The position numbers and the translations under genes were made by a program. Shown in pieces: positions 1 through 12,049 of a DNA stretch of 64,000 nucleotides. How positions within the stretch are numbered: position 1 is the stretch's first letter; each line of letters opens with the position of its first letter. The DNA is from Rallus limicola (lineage: Eukaryota; Chordata; Aves; Gruiformes; Rallidae). The notes under the pieces are model-generated. The model was not told the origin of the DNA. It was given only the letters and a program-made list of their open reading frames with translations, and did no database searches. The DNA is taken from positions 50,913 to 114,912 of the forward strand of contig JAKCOZ010000602.1 in the NCBI GenBank assembly GCA_022605955.1, read 5' to 3'.

Positions 1-1546
1 ACTTTGGCTCTCAGCCTTTTCCTTTGCCTGGAAAGAGGGAACATGCCTGGAACCTCCTACGGTGCTTTTCTCGGCCCTAGCAGACTGCAGTTCAAAACAT
101 GCTAAACGTCCAGCAATAACTCCCAAAGTAAAGAAGCTAGGCCTGAAAGGCATAGCTTGTCTGAAACCTCCTAACAGGACACACGAGCAGACCCTGTCAC
201 TTTGGCTCTCAGCCTTTTCCTTTGCCTGGAAAGAGGGAACATGCCTGGAACCTCCTACGGTGCTTTTCTCGGCCCTAGCAGACTGCAGTTCAAAACATGC
301 TAAACGTCCAGCAATAACTCCCAAAGTAAAGAAGCTAGGCCTGAAAGGCATAGCTTGTCTGAAACCTCCTAACATGACACACGAGCAGCCCCTGTCACTT
401 TGGTTCTCAGCCTTTTCCTTTGCCTGGAAAGAGGGAACATGCCTGGAACCTCCTACGGTGCTTTTCTCGGCCCTAGCAGACTGCAGTTCAAAACATGCTA
501 AACGTCCAGCAATAACTCCCAAAGTAAAGAAGCTAGGCCTGAAAGGCATAGCTTGTCTGAAACCTCCTAACAGGACACACGAGCAGCCCCTGTCACTTTG
601 GCTCTCAGCCTTTTCCTTTGCCTGGAAAGAGGGAACATGCCTGGAACCTCCTACGGTGCTTTTCTCGGCCCTAGCAGACTGCAGTTCAAAACATGCTAAA
701 CGTCCAGCAATAACTCCCAAAGTAAAGAAGCTAGGCCTGAAAGGCATAGCTTGTCTGAAACCTCCTAACAGGACACACGAGCAGCCCCTGTCACTTTGGC
801 TCTCAGCCTTTTCCTTTGCCTGGAAAGAGGGAACATGCCTGGAACCTCCTACGGTGCTTTTCTCGGCCCTAGCAGACTGCAGTTCAAAACATGCTAAACG
901 TCCAGCAATAACTCCCAAAGTAAAGAAGCTAGGCCTGAAAGGCATAGCTTGTCTGAAACCTCCTAACAGGACACACGAGCAGACCCTGAAACTTTGGCTC
1001 TCAGCCTTTTCCTTTGCCTGGAAAGAGGGAACATGCCTGGAACCTCCTACGGTGCTTTTCTCGGCCCTAGCAGACTGCAGTTCAAAACATGCTAAACGTC
1101 CAGCAATAACTCCCAAAGTAAAGAAGCTAGGCCTGAAAGGCATAGCTTGTCTGAAACCTCCTAACATGACACACGAGCAGACCCTGTCACTTTGGTTCGC
1201 AGCCTTTTCCTTTGCCTGGAAAGAGGGAACATGCCTGGAACCACCTACGGTGCTTTTCTCGGCCCTAGCAGACTGCAGTTCAAAACATGCTAAACGTCCA
1301 GCAATAACTCCCAAAGTAAAGAAGCTAGGCCTGAAAAGCATAGCTTGTCTGAAACCTCCTTACAGGACACACGAGCAGACCCTGTCACTTTGGCTCTCAG
1401 CCTTTTCCTTTGCCTGGAAAGAGGGAACATGCCTGGAACCTCCTACGGTGCTTTTCTCGGCCCTAGCAGACTGCAGTTCAAAACATGCTAAACGTCCAGC
1501 AATAACTCCCAAAGTAAAGAAGCTAGGCATGAAAGGCATAGCTTGT
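1..1546 (+). repeat. HOR module A (partial, cut by window start)
   Basis: The window opens at base 33 of a monomer. Six complete monomers and two partial ones precede the first hairpin. Diagnostic variants are AACATGACAC at 371-380 with a TTCTC change near 404, CCCTGAAAC at 984-991, AACATGACAC with TTCGC near 1197, CCACCTAC at 1241, GAAAAGCA at 1333 and CCTTACAGG near 1360. The last monomer carries AGGCATG, the mark that precedes almost every hairpin. Confidence 0.9.
167..364 (+). repeat. Representative consensus monomer (198 bp)
   Basis: This copy matches the majority base at every position I compared. Base counts are 57 C and 42 G, so 50% GC. CTGCAG (PstI) lies at 283-288 and AGGCCT (StuI) at 337-342, each once per standard monomer, so PstI digestion should give a 198-bp ladder. 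TGCCTGGAA occurs twice 19 bp apart, and CTGGAACCTCCTAC resembles CTGAAACCTCCTAAC about 84 bp away, hinting at older internal subrepeats. CpG occurs only four times. Because 198 is 66 codons, one frame on each strand is stop-free and stays open across copies. Confidence 0.95.
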
Positions 1547-1611
1547 CCTGTTAGGAGGTTTCAGACAAGCTATGCCTTTCAGGCCTAGCTTGTCTGAAAC
1601 CTCCTAACAGG
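1547..1611. repeat. HOR-boundary hairpin J1, loop form A
   Basis: Left arm 1547-1571, loop 1572-1586, right arm 1587-1611. The arms are perfect 25-bp inverted copies, extending to 28 bp with flanking TGT/ACA. The loop reads ATGCCTTTCAGGCCT, the inverse of the common form. It adds 47 bp to the monomer register. Confidence 0.95.
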
Positions 1612-3375
1612 ACACACGAGCAGACCCTGTCACTTTGGCTCTCAGCCTTTTCCTTTGCCTGGAAAGAGGGAACATGCCTGGAACCTCCTACGGTGCTTTT
1701 CTCGGCCCTAGCAGACTGCAGTTCAAAACATGCTAAACGTCCAGCAATAACTCCCAAAGTAAAGAAGCTAGGCCTGAAAGGCATAGCTTGTCTGAAACCT
1801 CCTAACAGGACACACGAGCAGACCCTGTCACTTTGGCTCTCAGCCTTTTCCTTTGCCTGGAAAGAGGGAACATGCCTGGAACCTCCTACGGTGCTTTTCT
1901 CGGCCCTAGCAGACTGCAGTTCAAAACATGCTAAACGTCCAGCAATAACTCCCAAAGTAAAGAAGCTAGGCATGAAAGGCATAGCTTGTCTGAAACCTCC
2001 TAACAGGACACACGAGCAGCCCCTGTCACTTTGGCTCTCAGCCTTTTCCTTTGCCTGGAAAGAGGGAACATGCCTGGAACCTCCTACGGTGCTTTTCTCG
2101 GCCCTAGCAGACTGCAGTTCAAAACATGCTAAACGTCCAGCAATAACTCCCAAAGTAAAGAAGCTAGGCCTGAAAGGCATAGCTTGTCTGAAACCTCCTA
2201 ACAGGACACACGAGCAGCCCCTGTCACTTTGGCTCTCAGCCTTTTCCTTTGCCTGGAAAGAGGGAACATGCCTGGAACCTCCTACGGTGCTTTTCTCGGC
2301 CCTAGCAGACTGCAGTTCAAAACATGCTAAACGTCCAGCAATAACTCCCAAAGTAAAGAAGCTAGGCCTGAAAGGCATAGCTTGTCTGAAACCTCCTAAC
2401 AGGACACACGAGCAAACCCTGTCACTTTGGCTCTCAGCCTTTTCCTTTGCCTGGAAAGAGGGAACATGCCTGGAACCTCCTACGGTGCTTTTCTCGGCCC
2501 TAGCAGACTGCAGTTCAAAACATGCTAAACGTCCAGCAATAACTCCCAAAGTAAAGAAGCTAGGCCTGAAAGGCATAGCTTGTCTGAAACCTCCTAACAG
2601 GACACACGAGCAGACCCTGTCACTTTGGCTCTCAGCCTTTTCCTTTGCCTGGAAAGAGGGAACATGCCTGGAACCTCCTACGGTGCTTTTCTCGGCCCTA
2701 GCAGACTGCAGTTCAAAACATGCTAAACGTCCAGCAATAACTCCCAAAGTAAAGAAGCTAGGCCTGAAAGGCATAGCTTGTCTGAAACCTCCTAACAGGA
2801 CACACGAGCAGCCCCTGTCACTTTGGCTCTCAGCCTTTTCCTTTGCCTGGAAAGAGGGAACATGCCTGGAACCTCCTACGGTGCTTTTCTCGGCCCTAGC
2901 AGACTGCAGTTCAAAACATGCTAAACGTCCAGCAATAACTCCCAAAGTAAAGAAGCTAGGCCTGAAAGGCATAGCTTGTCTGAAACCTCCTAACAGGAAA
3001 CACAAGCAGACCCTGTCACTTTGGCTCTCAGCCTTTTCCTTTGCCTGGAAAGAGGGAACATGCCTGGAACCTCCTACAGTGCTTTTCTCGGCCCTAGCAG
3101 ACTGCAGTTCAAAACATGCTAAACGTCCAGCAATAACTCCCAAAGTAAAGAAGCTAGGCCTGAAAGGCATAGCTTGTCTGAAACCTCCTAACAGGACACA
3201 CGAGCAGACCCTGTCACTTTGGCTCTCAGCCTTTTCCTTTGCCTGGAAAGAGGGAACATGCCTGGAACCTCCTACGGTGCTTTTCTCGGCCCTAGCAGAC
3301 TGCAGTTCAAAACATGCTAAACGTCCAGCAATAACTCCCAAAGTAAAGAAGCTAGGCATGAAAGGCATAGCTTGT
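1547..3375 (+). repeat. HOR module B: 9 monomers + 47 bp
   Basis: The length is 1829 bp, equal to 9x198+47. It opens with the alternative-loop hairpin (form A). An AGGCATG monomer occurs inside the module (1968-1974) without a hairpin after it. Other variants are GAGCAAACC near 2410, AGGAAACACAAGC at 2995-3007 and CTACAGTGC near 3075. Module D (5600-7428) has the same length and the same form-A start and form-B end, so the two are probably duplicates. Confidence 0.9.
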
Positions 3376-3439
3376 CCTGTTAGGAGGTTTCAGACAAGCT
3401 AGGCTTAAAGGCATAGCTTGTCTGAAACCTCCTAACAGG
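3376..3439. repeat. HOR-boundary hairpin J2, loop form B (14 nt)
   Basis: Arms 3376-3400 and 3415-3439 are perfect inverses. The loop is AGGCTTAAAGGCAT, one base shorter than the usual AGGCCTGAAAGGCAT and with a substitution, so the StuI site is lost. It explains the 46-bp remainder of module C. Confidence 0.93.
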
Positions 3440-5599
3440 ACACACGAGCAGACCCTGTCACTTTGGCTCTCAGCCTTTTCCTTTGCCTGGAAAGAGGGAA
3501 CATGCCTGGAACCTCCTACGGTGCTTTTCTCGGCCCTAGCAGACTGCAATTCAAAACATGCTAAACGTCCAGCAATAACTCCCAAAGTAAAGAAGCTAGG
3601 CCTGAAAGGCATATCTTGGCTGAAACCTCCTAACAGGACACCCGAGCAGACCCTGTCACTTTGGCTCTCAGCCTTTTCCTTTGCCTGGAAAGAGGGAACA
3701 TGCCTGGAACCTCCTACGGTGCTTTTCTCGGCCCTAGCAGACTGCAGTTCAAAACATGCTAAACGTCCAGCAATAACTCCCAAAGTAAAGAAGCTAGGCC
3801 TGAAAGGCATAGCTTGTCTGAAACCTCCTAACAGGACAAACGAGCAGACACTGTCACTTTGGCTCTCAGCCTTTTCCTTTGCCTGGAAAGAGGGAACATG
3901 CCTGGAACCTCCTACGGTGCTTTTCTCGGCCCTAGCAGACTGCAGTTCAAAACATGCTAAACGTCCAGCAATAACTCCCAAAGTAAAGAAGCTAGGCCTG
4001 AAAGGCATAGCTTGTCTGAAACCTCCTAACAGGACACACGAGCAGACCCTGTCACTTTGGCTCTCAGCCTTTTCCTTTGCCTGGAAAGAGGGAACATGCC
4101 TGGAACCTCCTACGGTGCTTTTCTCGGCCCTAGCAGACTGCAGTTCAAAACATGCTAAACGTCCAGCAATAACTCCCAAAGTAAAGAAGCTAGGCCTGAA
4201 AGGCATAGCTTGTCTGAAACCTCCTAACAGGACACACGAGCAGACCCTGTCGCTTTGGCTCTCAGCCATTTCCTTTGCCTGGAAAGAGGGAACATGCCTG
4301 GAACCTCCTACGGTTCTTTTCTCGGCCCTAGCAGACTGCAGTTCAAAACATGCTAAACGTCCAGCAATAACTCCCAAAGTAAAGAAGCTAGGCCTGAAAG
4401 GCATAGCTTGTCTGAAACCTCCTAACAGGACACACGAGCAGCCCCTGTCACTTTGGCTCTCAGCCTTTTCCTTTGCCTGGAAAGAGGGAACATGCCTGGA
4501 ACCTCCTACGGTGCTTTTCTCGGCCCTAGCAGACTGCAGTTCAAAACATGCTAAACGTCCAGCAATAACTCCCAAAGTAAAGAAGCTAGGCCTGAAAGGC
4601 ATAGCTTGTCTGAAACCTCCTAACAGGACACACGAGCAGACCCTGTCACTTTGGCTCTCAGCCTTTTCCTTTGCCTGGAAAGAGGGAACATGCCTGGAAC
4701 CTCCTACGGTGCTTTTCTCGGCCCTAGCAGACTGCAGTTCAAAACATGCTAAACGTCCAGCAATAACTCCCAAAGTAAAGAAGCTAGGCCTGAAAGGCAT
4801 AGCTTGTCTGAAACCTCCTAACAGGACACACGAGCAGCCCCTGTCACTTTGGCTCTCAGCCTTTTCCTTTGCCTGGAAAGAGGGAACATGCCTGGAACCT
4901 CCTACGGTGCTTTTCTCGGCCCTAGCAGACTGCAGTTCAAAACATGCTAAACGTCCAGCAATAACTCCCAAAGTAAAGAAGCTAGGCCTGAAAGGCATAG
5001 CTTGTCTGAAACCTCCTAACAGGACACACGAGCAGACCCTGTCACTTTGGCTCTCAGCCTTTTCCTTTGCCTGGAAAGAGGGAACATGCCTGGAACCTCC
5101 TACGGTGCTTTTCTCGGCCCTAGCAGACTGCAGTTCAAAACATGCTAAACGTCCAGCAATAACTCCCAAAGTAAAGAAGCTAGGCCTGAAAGGCATACCT
5201 TGTCTGAAACCTCCTAACATGACACACGAGCAGCCCCTGTCACTTTGGTTCTCAGCCTTTTCCTTTGCCTGGAAAGAGGGAACATGCCTGGAACCTCCTA
5301 CGGTGCTTTTCTCGGCCCTAGCAGACTGCAGTTCAAAACATGCTAAACGTCCAGCAATAACTCCCAAAGTAAAGAAGCTAGGCCTGAAAGGCATAGCTTG
5401 TCTGAAACCTCCTAACAGGACACACGAGCAGACCCTGTCACTTTGGCTCTCAGCCTTTTCCTTTGCCTGGAAAGAGGGAACATGCCTGGAACCTCCTAGG
5501 GTGCTTTTCTCGGCCCTAGCAGACTGCAGTTCAAAACATGCTAAATGTCCAGCAATAACTCCCAAAGTAAAGAAGCTAGGCATGAAAGGCATAGCTTGT
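3376..5599 (+). repeat. HOR module C: 11 monomers + 46 bp
   Basis: The length is 2224 bp, one short of 11x198+47. The missing base is in the loop of its opening hairpin. Ordered variants near the start are GCAATTC (3547), ATATCTTGG (3611), CCCGAG (3641), then GACAAACGAG with GCAGACACTG (3836-3853). The same series starts modules E and F in part. Later marks are GTCGCTTTGG with GCCATTTCC (4249-4273), GCATACC (5194) and CTAGGGTGC (5497). Confidence 0.9.
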
Positions 5600-5664
5600 C
5601 CTGTTAGGAGGTTTCAGACAAGCTATGCCTTTCAGGCCTAGCTTGTCTGAAACCTCCTAACAGG
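5600..5664. repeat. HOR-boundary hairpin J3, loop form A
   Basis: Perfect 25-bp arms 5600-5624 and 5640-5664. The loop (5625-5639) is in the inverted orientation, as in J1. These are the only two form-A loops in the window. Confidence 0.95.
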
Positions 5665-7428
5665 ACACACGAGCAGACCCTGTCACTTTGGCTCTCAGCC
5701 TTTTCCTTTGCCTGGAAAGAGGGAACATGCCTGGAACCTCCTACGGTGCTTTTCTCGGCCCTAGCAGACTGCAGTTCAAAACATGCTAAACGTCCAGCAA
5801 TAACTCCCAAAGTAAAGAAGCTAGGCCTGAAAGGCATAGCTTGTCTGAAACCTCCTAACAGGACACACGAGCAGCCCCTGTCACTTTGGCTCTCAGCCTT
5901 TTCCTTTGCCTGGAAAGAGGGAACATGCCTGGAACCTCCTACGGTGCTTTTCTCGGCCCTAGCAGACTGCAGTTCAAAACATGCTAAACGTCCAGCAATA
6001 ACTCCCAAAGTAAAGAAGCTAGGCCTGAAAGGCATAGCTTGTCTGAAACCTCCTAACAGGACACACGAGCAGACCCTGTCACTTTGGCTCTCAGCCTTTT
6101 CCTTTGCCTGGAAAGAGGGAACATGCCTGGAACCTCCTACGGTGCTTTTCTCGGCCCTAGCAGACTGCAGTTCAAAACATGCTAAACGTCCAGCAATAAC
6201 TCCCAAAGTAAAGAAGCTAGGCCTGAAAGGCATAGCTTGTCTGAAACCTCCTAACAGGACACCCGAGCAGACCCTGTCACTTTGGCTCTCAGCCTTTTCC
6301 TTTGCCTGGAAAGAGGGAACATGCCTGGAACCTCCTACGGTGCTTTTCTCGGCCCTAGCAGACTGCAGTTCAAAACATGCTAAACGTCCAGCAATAACTC
6401 CCAAAGTAAAGAAGCTAGGCCTGAAAGGCATAGCTTGTCTGAAACCTCCTAACAGGACACACGAGCAGCCCCTGTCACTTTGGCTCTCAGCCTTTTCCTT
6501 TGCCTGGAAAGAGGGAACATGCCTGGAACCTCCTACGGTGCTTTTCTCGGCCCTAGCAGACTGCAGTTCAAAACATGCTAAACGTCCAGCAATAACTCCC
6601 AAAGTAAAGAAGCTAGGCCTGAAAGGCATAGCTTGTCTGAAACCTCCTAACAGGACACACGAGCAGACCCTGTCGCTTTGGCTCTCAGCCTTTTCCTTTG
6701 CCTGGAAAGAGGGAACATGCCTGGAACCTCCTACGGTGCTTTTCTCGGCCCTAGCAGACTGCAGTTCAAAACATGCTAAACGTCCAGCAATAACTCCCAA
6801 AGTAAAGAAGCTAGGCCTGAAAGGCATAGCTTGTCTGAAACCTCCTAACAGGACACACGAGCAGCCCCTGTCACTTTGGCTCTCAGCCTTTTCCTTTGCC
6901 TGGAAAGAGGGAACATGCCTGGAACCTCCTACGGTGCTTTTCTCGGCCCTAGCAGACTGCAGTTCAAAACATGCTAAACGTCCAGCAATAACTCCCAAAG
7001 TAAAGAAGCTAGGCCTGAAAGGCATAGCTTGTCTGAAACCTCCTAACAGGACACACGAGCAGACCCTGTCACTTTGGCTCTCAGCCTTTTCCTTTGCCTG
7101 GAAAGAGGGAACATGCCTGGAACCTCCTACGGTGCTTTTCTCGGCCCTAGCAGACTGCAGTTCAAAACATGCTAAACGTCCAGCAATAACTCCCAAAGTA
7201 AAGAAGCTAGGCCTGAAAGGCATAGCTTGTCTGAAACCTCCTAACAGGACACACGAGCAGCCCCTGTCACTTTGGCTCTCAGCCTTTTCCTTTGCCTGGA
7301 AAGAGGGAACATGCCTGGAACCTCCTACGGTGCTTTTCTCGGCCCTAGCAGACTGCAGTTCAAAACATGCTAAACGTCCAGCAATAACTCCCAAAGTAAA
7401 GAAGCTAGGCATGAAAGGCATAGCTTGT
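5600..7428 (+). repeat. HOR module D: 9 monomers + 47 bp
   Basis: Exactly 1829 bp. It opens with a form-A hairpin like module B. CCCGAG occurs near 6263 and GTCGCTTTGG near 6672. Most other monomers alternate between the GCAGCCCCTG and GCAGACCCTG types, giving a roughly two-monomer rhythm in the second half. Confidence 0.9.
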
Positions 7429-7493
7429 CCTGTTAGGAGGTTTCAGACAAGCTAGGCCTGAAAGGCATAGCTTGTCTGAAACCTCCTAACAGG
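7429..7493. repeat. HOR-boundary hairpin J4, loop form B
   Basis: Perfect 25-bp arms. The loop is AGGCCTGAAAGGCAT, the common orientation. In form B the insertion can also be described as a 25-bp inverted copy followed by a 22-bp direct duplication. Confidence 0.95.
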
Positions 7494-9059
7494 ACACACG
7501 AGCAGACCCTGTCACTTTGGCTCTCAGCCTTTTCCTTTGCCTGGAAAGAGGGAACATGCCTGGAACCTCCTACGGTGCTTTTCTCGGCCCTAGCAGACTG
7601 CAATTCAAAACATGCTAAACGTCCAGCAATAACTCCCAAAGTAAAGAAGCTAGGCCTGAAAGGCATATCTTGTCTGAAACCTCCTAACAGGACACCCGAG
7701 CAGACCCTGTCACTTTGGCTCTCAGCCTTTTCCTTTGCCTGGAAAGAGGGAACATGCCTGGAACCTCCTACGGTGCTTTTCTCGGCCCTAGCAGACTGCA
7801 GTTCAAAACATGCTAAACGTCCAGCAATAACTCCCAAAGTAAAGAAGCTAGGCCTGAAAGGCATAGCTTGTCTGAAACCTCCTAACAGGACACACGAGCA
7901 GACCCTGTCACTTTGGCTCTCAGCCTTTTCCTTTGCCTGGAAAGAGGGAACATGCCTGGAACCTCCTACGGTGCTTTTCTCGGCCCTAGCAGACTGCAGT
8001 TCAAAACATGCTAACCGTCCAGCAATAACTCCCAAAGTAAAGAAGCTAGGCCTGAAAGGCATAGCTTGTCTGAAACCTCCTAACAGGACACACGAGCAGA
8101 CCCTGTCACTTTGGCTCTCAGCCTTTTCCTTTGCCTGGAAAGAGGGAACATGCCTGGAACCTCCTACGGTGCTTTTCTCGGCCCTAGCAGACTGCAGTTC
8201 AAAACATGCTAAACGTCCAGCAATAACTCCCAAAGTAAAGAAGCTAGGCCTGAAAGGCATAGCTTGTCTGAAACCTCCTAACAGGACACACGAGCAGACC
8301 CTGTCACTTTGGCTCTCAGCCTTTTCCTTTGCCTGGAAAGAGGGAACATGCCTGGAACCTCCTACGGTGCTTTTCTCGGCCCTAGCAGACTGCAGTTCAA
8401 AACATGCTAAACGTCCAGCAATAACTCCCAAAGTAAAGAAGCTAGGCCTGAAAGGCATAGCTTGTCTGAAACCTCCTAACAGGACACACAAGCAGACCCT
8501 GTCACTTTGGCTCTCAGCCTTTTCCTTTGCCTGGAAAGAGGGAACATGCCTGGAACCTCCTACGGTGCTTTTCTCGGCCCTAGCAGACTGCAGTTCAAAA
8601 CATGCTAAACGTCCAGCAATAACTCCCAAAGTAAAGAAGCTAGGCCTGAAAGGCATAGCTTGTCTGAAACCTCCTAACAGGACACACAAGCAGACCCTGT
8701 CACTTTGGCTCTCAGCCTTTTCCTTTGCCTGGAAAGAGGGAACATGCCTGGAACCTCCTACGGTGCTTTTCTCGGCCCTAGCAGACTGCAGTTCAAAACA
8801 TGCTAAACGTCCAGCAATAACTCCCAAAGTAAAGAAGCTAGGCCTGAAAGGCATAGCTTGTCTGAAACCTCCTAACAGGACACACGAGCAGACCCTGTCA
8901 CTTTGGCTCTCAGCCTTTTCCTTTGCCTGGAAAGAGGGAACATGCCTGGAACCTCCTACGGTGCTTTTCTCGGCCCTAGCAGACTGCAGTTCAAAACATG
9001 CTAAACGTCCAGCAATAACTCCTAAAGTAAAGAAGCTAGGCATGAAAGGCATAGCTTGT
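7429..9059 (+). repeat. HOR module E: 8 monomers + 47 bp
   Basis: Exactly 1631 bp. It begins with the GCAATTC, ATATCTTG and CCCGAG series shared with modules C and F. CTAACCGTCC (8011-8020) is private. Two consecutive monomers carry ACACAAGCAG (near 8488 and 8686), a CpG-to-CpA change. CCTAAAGT occurs at 9021. Confidence 0.9.
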
Positions 9060-9124
9060 CCTGTTAGGAGGTTTCAGACAAGCTAGGCCTGAAAGGCATA
9101 GCTTGTCTGAAACCTCCTAACAGG
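9060..9124. repeat. HOR-boundary hairpin J5, loop form B
   Basis: Perfect 25-bp arms and the common loop. It is the last hairpin before 88 monomers without one. Confidence 0.95.
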
Positions 9125-12049
9125 ACACACGAGCAGACCCTGTCACTTTGGCTCTCAGCCTTTTCCTTTGCCTGGAAAGAGGGAACATGCCTGGAACCTC
9201 CTACGGTGCTTTTCTCGGCCCTAGCAGATTGCAATTCAAAACATGCTAAACGTCCAGCAATAACTCCCAAAGTAAAGAAGCTAGGCCTGAAAGGCATATC
9301 TTGTCTGAAACCTCCTAACAGGACACCCGAGCAGACCCTGTCACTTTGGCTCTCAGCCTTTTCTTTTGCCTGGAAAGAGGGAACATGCCTGGAACCTCCT
9401 ACGGTGCTTTTCTCGGCCCTAGCAGACTGCAGTTCAAAACATGCTAAACGTCCAGCAATAACTCCCAAAGTAAAGAAGCTAGGCCTGAAAGGCATAGCTT
9501 GTCTGAAACCTCCTAACAGGACAAACGAGCAGACACTGTCACTTTGGCTCTCAGCCTTTTCCTTTGCCTGGAAAGAGGGAACATGCCTGGAACCTCCTAC
9601 GGTGCTTTTCTCGGCCCTAGCAGACTGCAGTTCAAAACATGCTAAACGTCCAGCAATAACTCCCAAAGTAAAGAAGCTAGGCCTGAAAGGCATAGCTTGT
9701 CTGAAACCTCCTAACAGGACACACGAGCAGACCCTGTCACTTTGGCTCTCAGCCTTTTCCTTTGCCTGGAAAGAGGGAACATGCCTGGAACCTCCTACGG
9801 TGCTTTTCTCGGCCCTAGCAGACTGCAGTTCAAAACATGCTAAACGTCCAGCAATAACTCCCAAAGTAAAGAAGCTAGGCCTGAAAGGCATAGCTTGTCT
9901 GAAACCTCCTAACAGGACACACGAGCAGACCCTGTCACTTTGGCTCTCAGCCTTTTCCTTTGCCTGGAAAGAGGGAACATGCCTGGAACCTCCTACGGTG
10001 CTTTTCTCGGCCCTAGCAGACTGCAGTTCAAAACATGCTAAACGTCCAGCAATAATTCCCAAAGTAAAGAAGCTAGGCCTGAAAGGCATAGCTTGTCTGA
10101 AACCTCCTAACAGGACACACGAGCAGCCCCTGTCACTTTGGCTCTCAGCCTTTTCCTTTGCCTGGAAAGAGGGAACATGCCTGGAACCTCCTACGGTGCT
10201 TTTCTCGGCCCTAGCAGACTGCAGTTCAAAACATGCTAAACGTCCAGCAATAACTCCCAAAGTAAAGAAGCTAGGCCTGAAAGGCATAGCTTGTCTGAAA
10301 CCTCCTAACAGGACACACGAGCAGACCCTGTCACTTTGGCTCTCAGCCTTTACCTTTGCCTGGAAAGAGGGAACATGCCTGGAACCTCCTACGGTGCTTT
10401 TCTCGGCCCTAGCAGACTGCAGTTCAAAACATGCTAAACGTCCAGCAATAACTCCCAAAGTAAAGAAGCTAGGCCTGAAAGGCATAGCTTGTCTGAAACC
10501 TCCTAACAGGACACACGAGCAGACCCTGTCACTTTGGCTCTCAGCCTTTTCCTTTGCCTGGAAAGAGGGAACATGCCTGGAACCTCCTACGGTGCTTTTC
10601 TCGGCCCTAGCAGACTGCAGTTCAAAACATGCTAAACGTCCAGCAATAACTCCCAAAGTAAAGAAGCTAGGCCTGAAAGGCATAGCTTGTCTGAAACCTC
10701 CTAACAGGACACACGAGCAGACCCTGTCGCTTTGGCTCTCAGCCATTTCCTTTGCCTGGAAAGAGGGAACATGCCTGGAACCTCCTACGGTGCTTTTCTC
10801 GGCCCTAGCAGACTGCAGTTCAAAACATGCTAAACGTCCAGCAATAACTCCCAAAGTAAAGAAGCTAGGCCTGAAAGGCATAGCTTGTCTGAAACCTCCT
10901 AACAGGACACACGAGCAGACCCTGTCACTTTGGCTCTCAGCCTTTTCCTTTGCCTGGAAAGAGGGAACATGCCTGGAACATCCTACGGTGCTTTTCTCGG
11001 CCCTAGCAGACTGCAGTTCAAAACATGCTAAACGTCCAGCAATATCTCCCAAAGTAAAGAAGCTAGGCCTGAAAGGCATAGCTTGTCTGAAACCTCCCAA
11101 CAGGACACACGAGCAGCCCCTGTCACTTTGGCTCTCAGCCTTTTCCTTTGCCTGGAAAGAGGGAACATGCCTGGAACCTCCTACGGTGCTTTTCTCGGCC
11201 CTAGCAGACTGCAGTTCAAAACATGCTAAACGTCCAGCAATAACTCCCAAAGTAAAGAAGCTAGGCCTGAAAGGCATAGCTTGTCTGAAACCTCCTAACA
11301 GGACACACGAGCAGACCCTGTCACTTTGGCTCTCAGCCTTTTCCTTTGCCTGGAAAGAGGGAACATGCCTGGAACCTCCTACGGTGCTTTTCTCGGCCCT
11401 AGCAGACTGCAGTTCAAAACATGCTAAACGTCCAGCAATAACTCCCAAAGTAAAGAAGCTAGGCCTGAAAGGCATAGCTTGTCTGAAACCTCCTAACAGG
11501 ACACACGAGCAGACCCTGTCACTTTGGCTCTCAGCCTTTTCCTTTGCCTGGAAAGAGGGAACATGCCTGGAACCTCCTACGGTGCTTTTCTCGGCCCTAG
11601 CAGACTGCAGTTCAAAACATGCTAAACGTCCAGCAATAACTACCAAAGTAAAAAAGCTAGGCCTGAAAGGCATAGCTTGTCTGAAACCTCCTAACAGGAC
11701 ACACGAGCAGCCCCTGTCACTTTGGCTCTCAGCCTTTTCCTTTGCCTGGAAAGAGGGAACATGCCTGGAACCTCCTACGGTGCTTTTCTCGGCCCTAGCA
11801 GACTGCAGTTCAAAACATGCTAAACGTCCAGCAATAACTCCCAAAGTAAAGAAGCTAGGCCTGAAAGGCATAGCTTGTCTGAAACCTCCTAACAGGACAC
11901 ACAAGCAGACCCTGTCACTTCGGCTCTCAGCCTTTTCCTTTGCCTGGAAAGAGGGAACATGCCTGGAACCTCCTATGGTGCTTTTCTCGGCCCTAGCAGA
12001 CTGCAGTTCAAAACATGCTAAACGTCCAGCAATAACTCCCAAAGTATAG

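Noticed and set aside
217..240. CENP-B box in the CTTTGCCTGGAAAGAGGGA stretch
   Set aside because: It resembles the box in parts, but it lacks the essential TTCG and CGGG bases and has two extra bases between the conserved blocks.
1547..1611. Inverted-repeat transposon or MITE at the junctions
   Set aside because: The arms are copies of the monomer itself and enclose only 15 nt. There are no target-site duplications and no transposase.
1547..1611. Intrinsic transcription terminator
   Set aside because: The stem is strong but no T tract follows it, and there is no gene to terminate.
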